A DNA stretch of 64,000 nucleotides from a virus. Positions 37,050 through 44,884 of this stretch are shown piece after piece (the first letter of the stretch is position 1; each line of letters starts with the position of its first letter). The stretch covers positions 24,776 to 88,775 of the IMG/VR virus record IMGVR_UViG_3300042691_036561, one strand, 5' to 3'. The position numbers and the translations under genes are program-made. Under the pieces are notes generated by a model. That model saw only the letters and a list, made by a program, of their open reading frames with translations. It was not told the origin of the DNA and searched no databases.

Positions 37050-39893
37050 TTAGATATTCTCAAAAGAAGCTCCTGTTGGTGTAATAATAAACTCAACATC
37101 AATAAATTCTAACGCTCTTGTAGGTTTGATGTAAATCTTACCTCTCAATGTGTTAGCATCAATATCTTCTGGATCGTTTGATACGCTTACACGGAAATCA
37201 TAAAGACCTCTTTCTTTCTTAATTGATTCAAGAATTGGGTTAACCAATCTTAAGAACTCTTGTCTAACTTGATCATCGTTTTGTTCAAACAATAATCTTA
37301 CAGCTACTGCAGATATTAACTTTCTTGCTCTTAATAATAATCTTCTTACGTTGATTCTATCAAGTGCTGATTCTCTAACTTGTAACGTTTTGTTACCCCA
37401 GATAATAGTACCTGTATCAGAGAATGTTGCAATTGGGTTAATTCTAGCTTTGTAAAGTTCATCTCTTTCATCAAGAGTTAACTTCTTAGTTGCTTTGATT
37501 GAGTTAACAAGACCTCTTGAATAACCAGCGACCGCAAACCATGGGTAAGATACATTATCAGTTAATGCAATATTCTTCAATACTTCACCTGTTGGCGGAA
37601 TATAAAGTTGTGTAGCGTTATCTGTATCTCTTACTTGAATCCAAGGCCAGTAAGTTGCTGAGTAGTTAGAATCGAATCCTAAATCATCTAAAGCACCAAT
37701 TACTTCGTCAGCACCTGTTGTACCACTAAAGTTAGGAGCGTTGATGATATAAAGCGAGTCTGCTCTATCATTCTCAATAATATCAACCGCCTGATTTACA
37801 AGTGAGCTATGGTCATTCCAGTTAATACCTGGTGTAGCAAAAATATTAATATCAACAGCTTCAGGATTTTTGAATGTTTCAATACCTTGTAAAAATGCAT
37901 AGTAATCTGAGTTACCAACTAAACTATTGAATACACCGCCATTAGTTGTGTGCCCACTTATGTAAGTTGTCTTTCCGAAAATGAAACCATCTCCGTTTGA
38001 TCTAACATTTCTATAGATATCCCAACCATCAAATCCACCAAATACTGGTAATGTAAATTTACGGAAATTAACACCATCTAATTTACCTTTATCAGTACCT
38101 TCTAAATCGTATGAAGTTGTTTTAAATAATTTTTCACCAGTAGTTCCTGTAATATTTGCTGCGTTAACAGACAAGTGGAAACCAAAAGACGAATCAGTTG
38201 CATCGGTACCTTTAAATTTGAACATATCTCTATCGAAAATGAAGTGTTCATCTGTAGATAAACCTAATGTAACCTTCTTAACCTTATCACCATTTGTTGT
38301 TACAGGGGTTCCGTCTATATTGTAGTATAGAACATCACCAGCATCGTAGTATTTTGTTTTAAAACGAATACCACCAACATTAGCTTTTGTTGTTACGCCC
38401 TTGAAACCAGCTGGGATTGCATCTGTTGGAGCATCATCTGCCATAACCAACATAATGTACTTAGATCTTAATTCATATTCACCATCAGAAGTACCGATCT
38501 TTCTACCAACATAACCTGGAAGATCTGGATTCATAGTACATCTACTATATTTTTCTAATACAACTTGATTTGCATCAGTATCGTTGAAATCACGAACAAG
38601 AACATCAAATTCACCTGTGTCTAAATCAATATTTTGAACAGTTACTTTAACTTCGTAATTAGATGCATCACCATCAGATATTGTTAAGAAACTGAATAGG
38701 TCAAATACCTTACCGCCCCTAACTTCAGAAACGATGGTTGAAGATCCAGCCATATCCCACTGGGTCATGAAGTTATCACCTTCAGTTGCGTTTACAACTG
38801 TTGTACTTAAACCTCTAATTAAACCTTGTTCAAAAAGATTTGAAACTAAGTTTGGATATGCTTCGTGTACATATAATGGATATTCAATTTTATCTTTATC
38901 AAATACATCAGCACCAATTACCTTTGTAAGGTATTTTGTGGAAGTTTGATCTAAAGAACAATTAAATGTTCTAACATCACTATCGATATCAGTTACTTGA
39001 ATTGTAAAGTCAGCTAAAGGATTGGTTGATAATCCAGAGCCACTAACACTAACAGTTGTGCCGGTTACTCTATGTGTTAATACGTTTTGAATATAGTTAC
39101 CTCTAGATCTTAATAAGCAAACTTGCATATCATGATAATCAGTATTCAAAGACGCGTTATACTTAAATCTTGTAACGGTAAATTCTGAAGTACCAGTTGA
39201 GTAAACAAAAAGGTATGAATATACACCATCAATTGTTGAATCAGTAGAACCTGTTTTAGTATAGTAAACGTTGTACCAATCTTTATTATTGTTTGAGCCG
39301 ATTGGTGAAACCAACTCTGTTCCTGTAAGTCCGCTAGTAGCAGATTCTGGAACTTCCCCAATTGTAAACCACTCGTTGTGTGCATAAACACCACCAGAAT
39401 TGGTTGCTGCTACCAAGTAGTTAGTTATTGAAGAACCTTCTGTTGAAGTTTTTCCTGATAATTCAGCATAGATTGTGCTGCCTGTTACACCTGTTGTTGT
39501 TGGTATTAATGAAATACCTGCTGTTGATCCGCTTAGTGAACCAAGAGTTACACCGCCTAGAGCTTTGATACCCCAAGTTCTGCCTGGTTTATATCCAGTA
39601 AGTCCTAATACACGGGTTACAAATAATTGGTTTGACTCTTGTAAATAAGATTTCGCAACATATGGAAGTTCATATTTTGGATTTCCAGCACCATCTTTTG
39701 CGGGGCTAGTACCACCAAAATAAGTTCTAAATTCATCAAAATTTGAAATTAGAATTGGTTCAAATGCTGGACCTTTCAAAGTCTCACCAACCAGACCCAA
39801 TGTTGTAACACCTACACTTTGAGCTACGAATGTTAAATCTTTCTCTGATGTATACACACCTGGAGAAACGAATACTCTGTTTGAATTTGCCAT
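37050..39893 (-). CDS. 18: Tail sheath protein gp18
   Basis: The 947-residue protein opens with the sheath signature FVSPGVYTSEKDLTFVAQSV, then VTTLGLVGETLKGPAFEP and FDEFRTYFGG. The C-terminal third carries the conserved domain: WPWIQVRD, IALTDNVSYPWFAVAGYSRG, INPIATFSDTGTIIWGNKTL, INVRRLLLRARKLISAVAVR and the final YIKPTRALEFIDVEFIITPT. It polymerises around the tube and contracts on infection. At 947 aa it is much longer than T4 gp18 (659), so extra surface domains (about residues 130-600) are inserted. It is terminated by its own hairpin and preceded by a TATTTAT element, indicating a monocistronic late transcript. Confidence 0.95.
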   Translation of the reverse strand: MANSNRVFVSPGVYTSEKDLTFVAQSVGVTTLGLVGETLKGPAFEPILISNFDEFRTYFGGTSPAKDGAGNPKYELPYVAKSYLQESNQLFVTRVLGLTGYKPGRTWGIKALGGVTLGSLSGSTAGISLIPTTTGVTGSTIYAELSGKTSTEGSSITNYLVAATNSGGVYAHNEWFTIGEVPESATSGLTGTELVSPIGSNNNKDWYNVYYTKTGSTDSTIDGVYSYLFVYSTGTSEFTVTRFKYNASLNTDYHDMQVCLLRSRGNYIQNVLTHRVTGTTVSVSGSGLSTNPLADFTIQVTDIDSDVRTFNCSLDQTSTKYLTKVIGADVFDKDKIEYPLYVHEAYPNLVSNLFEQGLIRGLSTTVVNATEGDNFMTQWDMAGSSTIVSEVRGGKVFDLFSFLTISDGDASNYEVKVTVQNIDLDTGEFDVLVRDFNDTDANQVVLEKYSRCTMNPDLPGYVGRKIGTSDGEYELRSKYIMLVMADDAPTDAIPAGFKGVTTKANVGGIRFKTKYYDAGDVLYYNIDGTPVTTNGDKVKKVTLGLSTDEHFIFDRDMFKFKGTDATDSSFGFHLSVNAANITGTTGEKLFKTTSYDLEGTDKGKLDGVNFRKFTLPVFGGFDGWDIYRNVRSNGDGFIFGKTTYISGHTTNGGVFNSLVGNSDYYAFLQGIETFKNPEAVDINIFATPGINWNDHSSLVNQAVDIIENDRADSLYIINAPNFSGTTGADEVIGALDDLGFDSNYSATYWPWIQVRDTDNATQLYIPPTGEVLKNIALTDNVSYPWFAVAGYSRGLVNSIKATKKLTLDERDELYKARINPIATFSDTGTIIWGNKTLQVRESALDRINVRRLLLRARKLISAVAVRLLFEQNDDQVRQEFLRLVNPILESIKKERGLYDFRVSVSNDPEDIDANTLRGKIYIKPTRALEFIDVEFIITPTGASFENI

Positions 39894-39929
39894 TGATAAA
39901 TGTTTGGTTAATTAATTTTATTCTTATCA

Positions 39930-39957
39930 AATAAATATCTTTGTTTTCAGCAAAGAT
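39930..39957. promoter_or_regulatory. Divergent control region: late-type element and palindrome
   Basis: The minus strand reads ATATTTATTTG (39938-39930), about 37 nt before the sheath ATG. It partly overlaps the inverted repeat ATCTTTG-7 nt-CAAAGAT (39937-39957). The region lies between the sheath gene and the divergent ribbon-helix-helix-like gene, so an operator is plausible. Confidence 0.4.
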
Positions 39958-40019
39958 TTCTGGATTTTTTCGTATTTATATCCTAATTTATCTTTTTATA
40001 TCGTTATTTATCTTTAACC

Positions 40020-40178
40020 ATGGAAAAGAAAAGTAAAAACGTAAAAATCAGTGAAAAGCATCATGAAATGCTAAAAACCTATTGTGATAAGAAAGGTTTA
40101 AAAATTTATAAAGTTTTGGAAAAAATGATTGAAGAAATTGTTAAACCAAAGAAAACCGACATTTACGGAGAGGATTAA
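40020..40178 (+). CDS. Small ribbon-helix-helix-like protein (52 aa)
   Basis: A short frame encodes MEKKSKNVKISEKHHEML followed by a KTYCDKKGLKIYKVLEKMIE helix pair and ends TDIYGED. The layout (basic N-terminus, one strand VKIS, two helices) matches MetJ/Arc-type ribbon-helix-helix DNA-binding proteins, which act as dimers. It is divergent from the sheath gene and its last 4 bp overlap the convergent stop of the gp15-like gene. It may regulate its own divergent promoter region with the ATCTTTG palindrome. The size is short enough that it could be missed by automatic gene callers. Confidence 0.65.
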   Translation: MEKKSKNVKISEKHHEMLKTYCDKKGLKIYKVLEKMIEEIVKPKKTDIYGED

Positions 40179-41410
40179 TAGACATAGGTAACACCAATTT
40201 TAGATCCAAGAGTTGGTGAAAAGTTCAATTTAACCTGAGTAGAAGAGTTAACGTCAAACCCTTGACCCTCTTCTTCAACTAGTCCATTTATATCTAAACT
40301 AACAATACTATCTATTGCATTATTCAATGTAAAAATCAAAGAACCCCCATTATAGTTAAAGTATTCTGTAGTTACCTGTAATGTTTTACCATAGCTATCA
40401 ACAAATACACTATTTCTACCTTTAAAATATGTTATAGTAATAGTACTTCCTTCCGGAGGAGGTGACGCAAACGTTATTTTAGATGTTCCCGCTATATGAA
40501 AGAAATCGATATCTCTTTCTTGTAAGAGACCATTAATTGAAACATTAAACAACATACTAATACTTTCACCAACACTAAATGCGGTCTGCATACCATCTGC
40601 AACAAATGTTCCAACAGTAATATCAATTCTTTTATTAATATATTTTTTTTGGAAATTCGTATTTTTAGCAAACTCGGTCATTAAGAAGAATCTACTAACA
40701 GCCGGCTTAACCTCAAATTCGTCTTGGTCTATTAAGAATCCTAACATTGTGAATTGATAATTTTGAAGATAAAATCTACGCCCATCTATTTGTTCAATTG
40801 GTGAATTGTCTTCAACCTTATCCATTATAATTGGGATGTAATGACCTTTTACCATGGTATAAGCCTGTCTAGAAGCAAACTTTTGAAGTATAATTTTATT
40901 AAATCTATTCAATTCCCTAAGTTTTGTACAAACTATAGTAACCTCAAAAGTAATATCTACCGGAACCGGTTGTGGTATTTTATATATGTCCGCACCCATT
41001 TGATTCCCGTTCCATGTTGCCACAGAAGCATAATGAAATTGTAATCTTTCTGGAATTGTCCTGATAATAGAGGGGTTTGTCCCTGGCTGAACGTCCGGTC
41101 TTCTAATTACACCAATAAATGGAACCTTAAGATTTCCGTCATCATCCGAAAACTCCCAAGTATTCATAATTTGAGCCCATCTTTGTATTGTTAATATTTT
41201 TGGAATTACAGGAATTTTTTTACCATCAGATATTACAATAAAATTTTTTGATACGAAATCTAACATTCCCGCATCCAGGTCATCATGTAAAACAGAATCT
41301 GGAAGATAAGAATCAGATTTTGTTATTTTATCTAATAATTCTTCCCTTCTTTCTGTTAAGATTTTACCTTTGTAAATCTGTATATCTGTTTTTCTTTTAG
41401 GTATTCCCAT
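40175..41410 (-). CDS. Tail terminator / sheath stabiliser, gp15-like, with C-terminal beta repeats
   Basis: Residues about 60-240 follow the gp15 scheme: KVPFIGVIRRPDVQPGTNPS, then PVPVDITFEVTIVCTKLREL, a FASRQAYTMVKGHYIPIIMD segment and RRFYLQNYQFTMLGFLID. T4 gp15 is 272 aa; here about 150 residues follow with two similar beta motifs (TFVADGMQTAFSVGE and LQVTTEYFNYNGGSLIFTL), likely small decoration domains. gp15 caps the completed tail and joins it to the head. It is 1 bp from the gp14-like gene upstream. Assignment is by motif layout and gene order. Confidence 0.6.
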   Translation of the reverse strand: MGIPKRKTDIQIYKGKILTERREELLDKITKSDSYLPDSVLHDDLDAGMLDFVSKNFIVISDGKKIPVIPKILTIQRWAQIMNTWEFSDDDGNLKVPFIGVIRRPDVQPGTNPSIIRTIPERLQFHYASVATWNGNQMGADIYKIPQPVPVDITFEVTIVCTKLRELNRFNKIILQKFASRQAYTMVKGHYIPIIMDKVEDNSPIEQIDGRRFYLQNYQFTMLGFLIDQDEFEVKPAVSRFFLMTEFAKNTNFQKKYINKRIDITVGTFVADGMQTAFSVGESISMLFNVSINGLLQERDIDFFHIAGTSKITFASPPPEGSTITITYFKGRNSVFVDSYGKTLQVTTEYFNYNGGSLIFTLNNAIDSIVSLDINGLVEEEGQGFDVNSSTQVKLNFSPTLGSKIGVTYVY

Positions 41411-41411
41411 T

Positions 41412-41924
41412 TTATACTCCTCTAAATTCTTGATCCTGTGCTATTGCACAAGTAATTGTTCTGTAATATGGTTTATAACCAAATAAATGATGTGAGTTAT
41501 CTGAGGTAACCTTCCCATCATTAGTTACAGTATAATATCTTATTTTATTTTCTGACTCTGGATAACCTATATAATCCCCGTATTTTATATCTACACCAAG
41601 TTCTTCTAAATGTTTAATATAAACAGATAATATTAAATTACCAGGCTCTAGGTATCTCAACATACCACCTTTATAACTTGAGTTTTTCGGGGCCTCCACT
41701 TTAACAAGTGCATTAAACTCAATTGGTGGAAAATATTTTATTTCGTCCTGCCCAACTTCTCCGTAAACATCATCCTTATCTGTCTTCTGTCTATCAACCC
41801 TATAAAGGACAAGTTTTTGATTTAAATCACCATGTAAGTATTCCTGACCTATTTGGACTTGTAAATTAAAGTCTTCTTCAGAAAAGAATTTACTTAATCT
41901 GGTTATGGGTAGTTTATTGCTCAT
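41412..41924 (-). CDS. Neck protein, gp14-like
   Basis: The 170-residue protein has IGQEYLHGDLNQKLVLYRVD, YGEVGQDEIKYFPPIE, a GNLILSVYIKHLEELGVDIK segment and GDYIGYPESENKIRYYTV then YKPYYRT. It resembles the C-terminal half of T4 gp14 (GDLIYFP, then VQPYDPFY), though T4 gp14 is longer (256 aa). It would form part of the neck with gp13 between the portal and tail. CTATTTATAG lies 3 bp upstream of the start, so this is likely the first gene of a gp14-gp15 unit. Confidence 0.55.
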   Translation of the reverse strand: MSNKLPITRLSKFFSEEDFNLQVQIGQEYLHGDLNQKLVLYRVDRQKTDKDDVYGEVGQDEIKYFPPIEFNALVKVEAPKNSSYKGGMLRYLEPGNLILSVYIKHLEELGVDIKYGDYIGYPESENKIRYYTVTNDGKVTSDNSHHLFGYKPYYRTITCAIAQDQEFRGV

Positions 41925-41927
41925 ACC

Positions 41928-41937
41928 CTATAAATAG
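41928..41937 (-). promoter_or_regulatory. CTATTTATAG late-type element
   Basis: The minus strand reads CTATTTATAG ending 3 nt before the ATG at 41924. The spacing would leave almost no leader. Confidence 0.4.
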
Positions 41938-41975
41938 TTTATAAAGTATTTAGAATTACTTATATTATATACTGT

Positions 41976-43727
41976 ATGGAAACTAAAATACCAGAAATTG
42001 TAGCGAGAGAGATACTTTTTTCATATGCTGGTTCTAATAACCATCTATTGGATTTGAAAAGGAAAGTTTTAGAGCTTAAAAACTATTCTTTAAGTAGACC
42101 GCAAGCGGACTACGTTATAAAATATGAAAAAGTAATACCTAAGGTTGCTAGGAAATGGGTTAAAGTATTTTCTTCTTTTGCTGAAAAGATGAGAGAAGAT
42201 AGGTTGTTACCTATCGCCCCAGAACAAATATGGGTAGAAAAACTATTATGTGAAACAGATAAGGCTTATCATATATGGGGTAAAGTTGTAGACGGAGATA
42301 TACTTCACGCTTTTTGGGTTCCTAAAATTGCTATAATACCAGAAGAAAAAAAATTAAATAGAACTATTGATTATAGCCCATATGATAACAGGCCACCGAT
42401 GGATCATCAAAAAGAAGCCATAGAGAAACTATTAGCAAATGACAAATTTATTCTTGCAGATGATATGGGGCTTGGTAAAACCACAGCCGCGGTTATTGCC
42501 GCTTTGGAAAGTGGTGCTAAAAAAATATTAATAGTTTGCCCAGCAACCCTAAAGATAAACTGGGAACGAGAAATTAAAAATTACACTGACAGAAGAATAT
42601 TGGTAATTGAAGGTAGAAAGTGGGGTTCCACTTTTGATTTCTACATTATCAATTATGATATTCTTAAAAATTTTCACACAACAGACAAAAGTGAAGATAG
42701 TGAAGCATATAAACTAATTGCAAACAATGGATTTGATTTAGCAATTGTAGATGAAGCTCATTACATCTCAAATGCCACAGCACAGAGAACAAAACTATTA
42801 AATGATATATTGGGTTTAATTCCTAGGGTTTGGTTATTAACCGGAACCCCAATGACTTCTAGACCTATTAACTATTATAACTTATTAAAAATTGTTGAGT
42901 CGCCGTTAGCACTAAATTGGCAAAGCTATGTTAGAAGATATTGTGCTGGTTATCAGTTTAGGGTTGGTAATAGAAAAGTTTGGAATACTAGCGGAGCATC
43001 CAATCTAGATGAATTAAGGGAAAAGACTAAAAATCTTGTTTTAAGAAGAATGAAGACTGATATCTTGGATTTACCAGAAAAAATCATTACCCCTGTTTAT
43101 CTAGAGCTTCAAAGTAAATTCTATGATAATGAATTAGAAGACTTTATAAGAATATCTTCTGAAAACAAACAAAAAGAAAGTATATCGGTAACACTTAATC
43201 GTTTAATGAATATTAGACAATTAATTGCTATGGAAAAAATACCATACACTTGTGAATTGATTGATAAGTTTATTGAACAAAATAAAAAAGTCATTGTGTT
43301 TACAAATTTTACTGCAAGCCTAGACGCGTTACATGAAAAATACAAAAAGAACTCTGTAATTTTGGATGGTAGAATGAGTAAAGATAAAAGACAAGAAAGT
43401 GTTGATAAATTTCAAACAAATGATAAAATAAAAGTCTTTATCTCCAACATAGTTGCAGGTGGCGTAGGAATTACTTTAACGGCGGCTGAGGGGGTTATAA
43501 TGAATGATCTATCATTTGTACCTGCCCACCATTCACAAGCCGAGGATAGAGCTTATAGACACGGACAAACTAAAAGCGTTTTAGTTTATTATCCAGTATT
43601 TGATAATACAATTGAAATTCAAGTATACAACATACTTCAGAAAAAGAAGAATATTATTGATCAAGTAATGGGTGACGGCGAATACGGAGATACGTTTGCT
43701 AGCGAATTACTTAAGAACTTATTATAG
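41976..43727 (+). CDS. SNF2-family DNA helicase/translocase
   Basis: The 583-residue protein has motif I ADDMGLGKTT near 161-170, motif II VDEAH near 258-262, motif III LLTGTP near 287-292, and the C-lobe motifs FTNFTASLDAL, VAGGVGITLT and QAEDRAYRHGQ. This is the SMARCAL1/HepA-like SNF2 layout. The N-terminal 140 residues are not recognised. SNF2 proteins translocate on duplex DNA; UvsW-type functions (branch migration, fork regression) are plausible. It lies inserted between the gp14-like and gp13-like genes, on the plus strand. Confidence 0.88.
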   Translation: METKIPEIVAREILFSYAGSNNHLLDLKRKVLELKNYSLSRPQADYVIKYEKVIPKVARKWVKVFSSFAEKMREDRLLPIAPEQIWVEKLLCETDKAYHIWGKVVDGDILHAFWVPKIAIIPEEKKLNRTIDYSPYDNRPPMDHQKEAIEKLLANDKFILADDMGLGKTTAAVIAALESGAKKILIVCPATLKINWEREIKNYTDRRILVIEGRKWGSTFDFYIINYDILKNFHTTDKSEDSEAYKLIANNGFDLAIVDEAHYISNATAQRTKLLNDILGLIPRVWLLTGTPMTSRPINYYNLLKIVESPLALNWQSYVRRYCAGYQFRVGNRKVWNTSGASNLDELREKTKNLVLRRMKTDILDLPEKIITPVYLELQSKFYDNELEDFIRISSENKQKESISVTLNRLMNIRQLIAMEKIPYTCELIDKFIEQNKKVIVFTNFTASLDALHEKYKKNSVILDGRMSKDKRQESVDKFQTNDKIKVFISNIVAGGVGITLTAAEGVIMNDLSFVPAHHSQAEDRAYRHGQTKSVLVYYPVFDNTIEIQVYNILQKKKNIIDQVMGDGEYGDTFASELLKNLL

Positions 43728-43730
43728 TTT

Positions 43731-43754
43731 TATTTATAATCTGGTATTTATTAG
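43731..43754 (+). promoter_or_regulatory. Two TATTTAT elements before the gp13-like gene
   Basis: TATTTATA at 43731-43738 and TATTTATTAG at 43745-43754 lie between the helicase stop and the ATG at 43769. Confidence 0.4.
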
Positions 43755-43768
43755 TAAAAGCTATTTTA

Positions 43769-44884
43769 ATGAGTACTGTTATAAGCGCACCAGAAAAAGA
43801 GAAACTTTATAGTCAGATATTACACCTTTTGGGTATGCCAGTTAGAGGTGTTGAATTAACAGAAGAACAAATGGACTCGTTCCTTGAAATATCTGTAAGT
43901 GAATACGAACAACTAGTTAATGATTGGCTTATTGAATCTCAATGGTCAGCCTTAGCTGGATTAGATGTAGACACACAATCTTTAACAAAAGCTTTTACTA
44001 CTAGAGATATTAATTACGAAACTCAATATACCTATTCTTACTCGAAAATTGTTGGTCTACAAGCAGGGGGCCCGTGGGAATTAAAAAAAGATTATATAAC
44101 CCTAGAGCGCAATAAACAAATTTATGAAATACCAGCCGGAAGAGAAATAAATGAATTACTTTGGTTTTCAAGAGCTGAGCTAACTGATTCAATTGTTGAC
44201 CCATTCTTAGGCGGTTTTGGCGGTCTTGGTGGTGTTGGTTTTGGTGGCGTAGGTGGTTTTGCTCAAGTTGGCGCTTCAGGATCTTACTTCTTATTACCAG
44301 CGTTTGATTTGTTATTAAGAATGCAAGATAGAAATATCAAAAATCGTTTAATTGGCGGGGATTTAACATATAGAATAACAGCTGGACCAAATGGTGTAAA
44401 ATATGTGCACTTAATGAACGTGCCAGGTGGTAAATATGATTTTGGCTCAATACAAAACAACAATATTAAAGTCTGGTATTGGTATTATGATACTTTTGAT
44501 AGAGATACCTGTTTAAAAGAAAATAAAGATGTAGTTAGATTACCATCAGACGTTATGATGGACCAACTTCAATGGGACGAATTAAATAGACCGGCACAAA
44601 ACTGGGTTAGAAAATATCTAATGACTTATTGTAAAGAAGCATTAGGCAGAATCTATGGTAAATTCTCTGGCGACCTAAAAGTACCAGATAGCGATGTTAA
44701 ATTAGACTACACATCTCTTCTTACAGAAGCTAAAGATGAAAGACTTAAGTTAAATGAAGAATTAATGTTAAGACTTGAGAGACTTCGTCCAGACAAAATG
44801 CTTGAAAGAAAAGGTAATGAAGCTGAGAACCTTAATAAGGCTCTCAAGTTCAGACCTATGACAAATCCATTTAATGTTATTTAA
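43769..44884 (+). CDS. Neck/head-completion protein, gp13-like, with Gly-rich loop
   Basis: The 371-residue protein begins with a helical segment (LHLLGMPVRGVELTEEQMDS, then SEYEQLVNDWLIESQWSAL), and has a C-terminal WVRKYLMTYCKEALGRIYGK and KLDYTSLLTEAKDERLKLN pattern seen in gp13-like proteins of T4-like phages (T4 gp13 309 aa). Residues about 147-172 form a striking glycine-rich loop (FLGGFGGLGGVGFGGVGGF). It is on the plus strand, unlike gp14/gp15, and its last 4 bp overlap the convergent DNA polymerase stop. Assignment is moderately confident. Confidence 0.6.
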   Translation: MSTVISAPEKEKLYSQILHLLGMPVRGVELTEEQMDSFLEISVSEYEQLVNDWLIESQWSALAGLDVDTQSLTKAFTTRDINYETQYTYSYSKIVGLQAGGPWELKKDYITLERNKQIYEIPAGREINELLWFSRAELTDSIVDPFLGGFGGLGGVGFGGVGGFAQVGASGSYFLLPAFDLLLRMQDRNIKNRLIGGDLTYRITAGPNGVKYVHLMNVPGGKYDFGSIQNNNIKVWYWYYDTFDRDTCLKENKDVVRLPSDVMMDQLQWDELNRPAQNWVRKYLMTYCKEALGRIYGKFSGDLKVPDSDVKLDYTSLLTEAKDERLKLNEELMLRLERLRPDKMLERKGNEAENLNKALKFRPMTNPFNVI

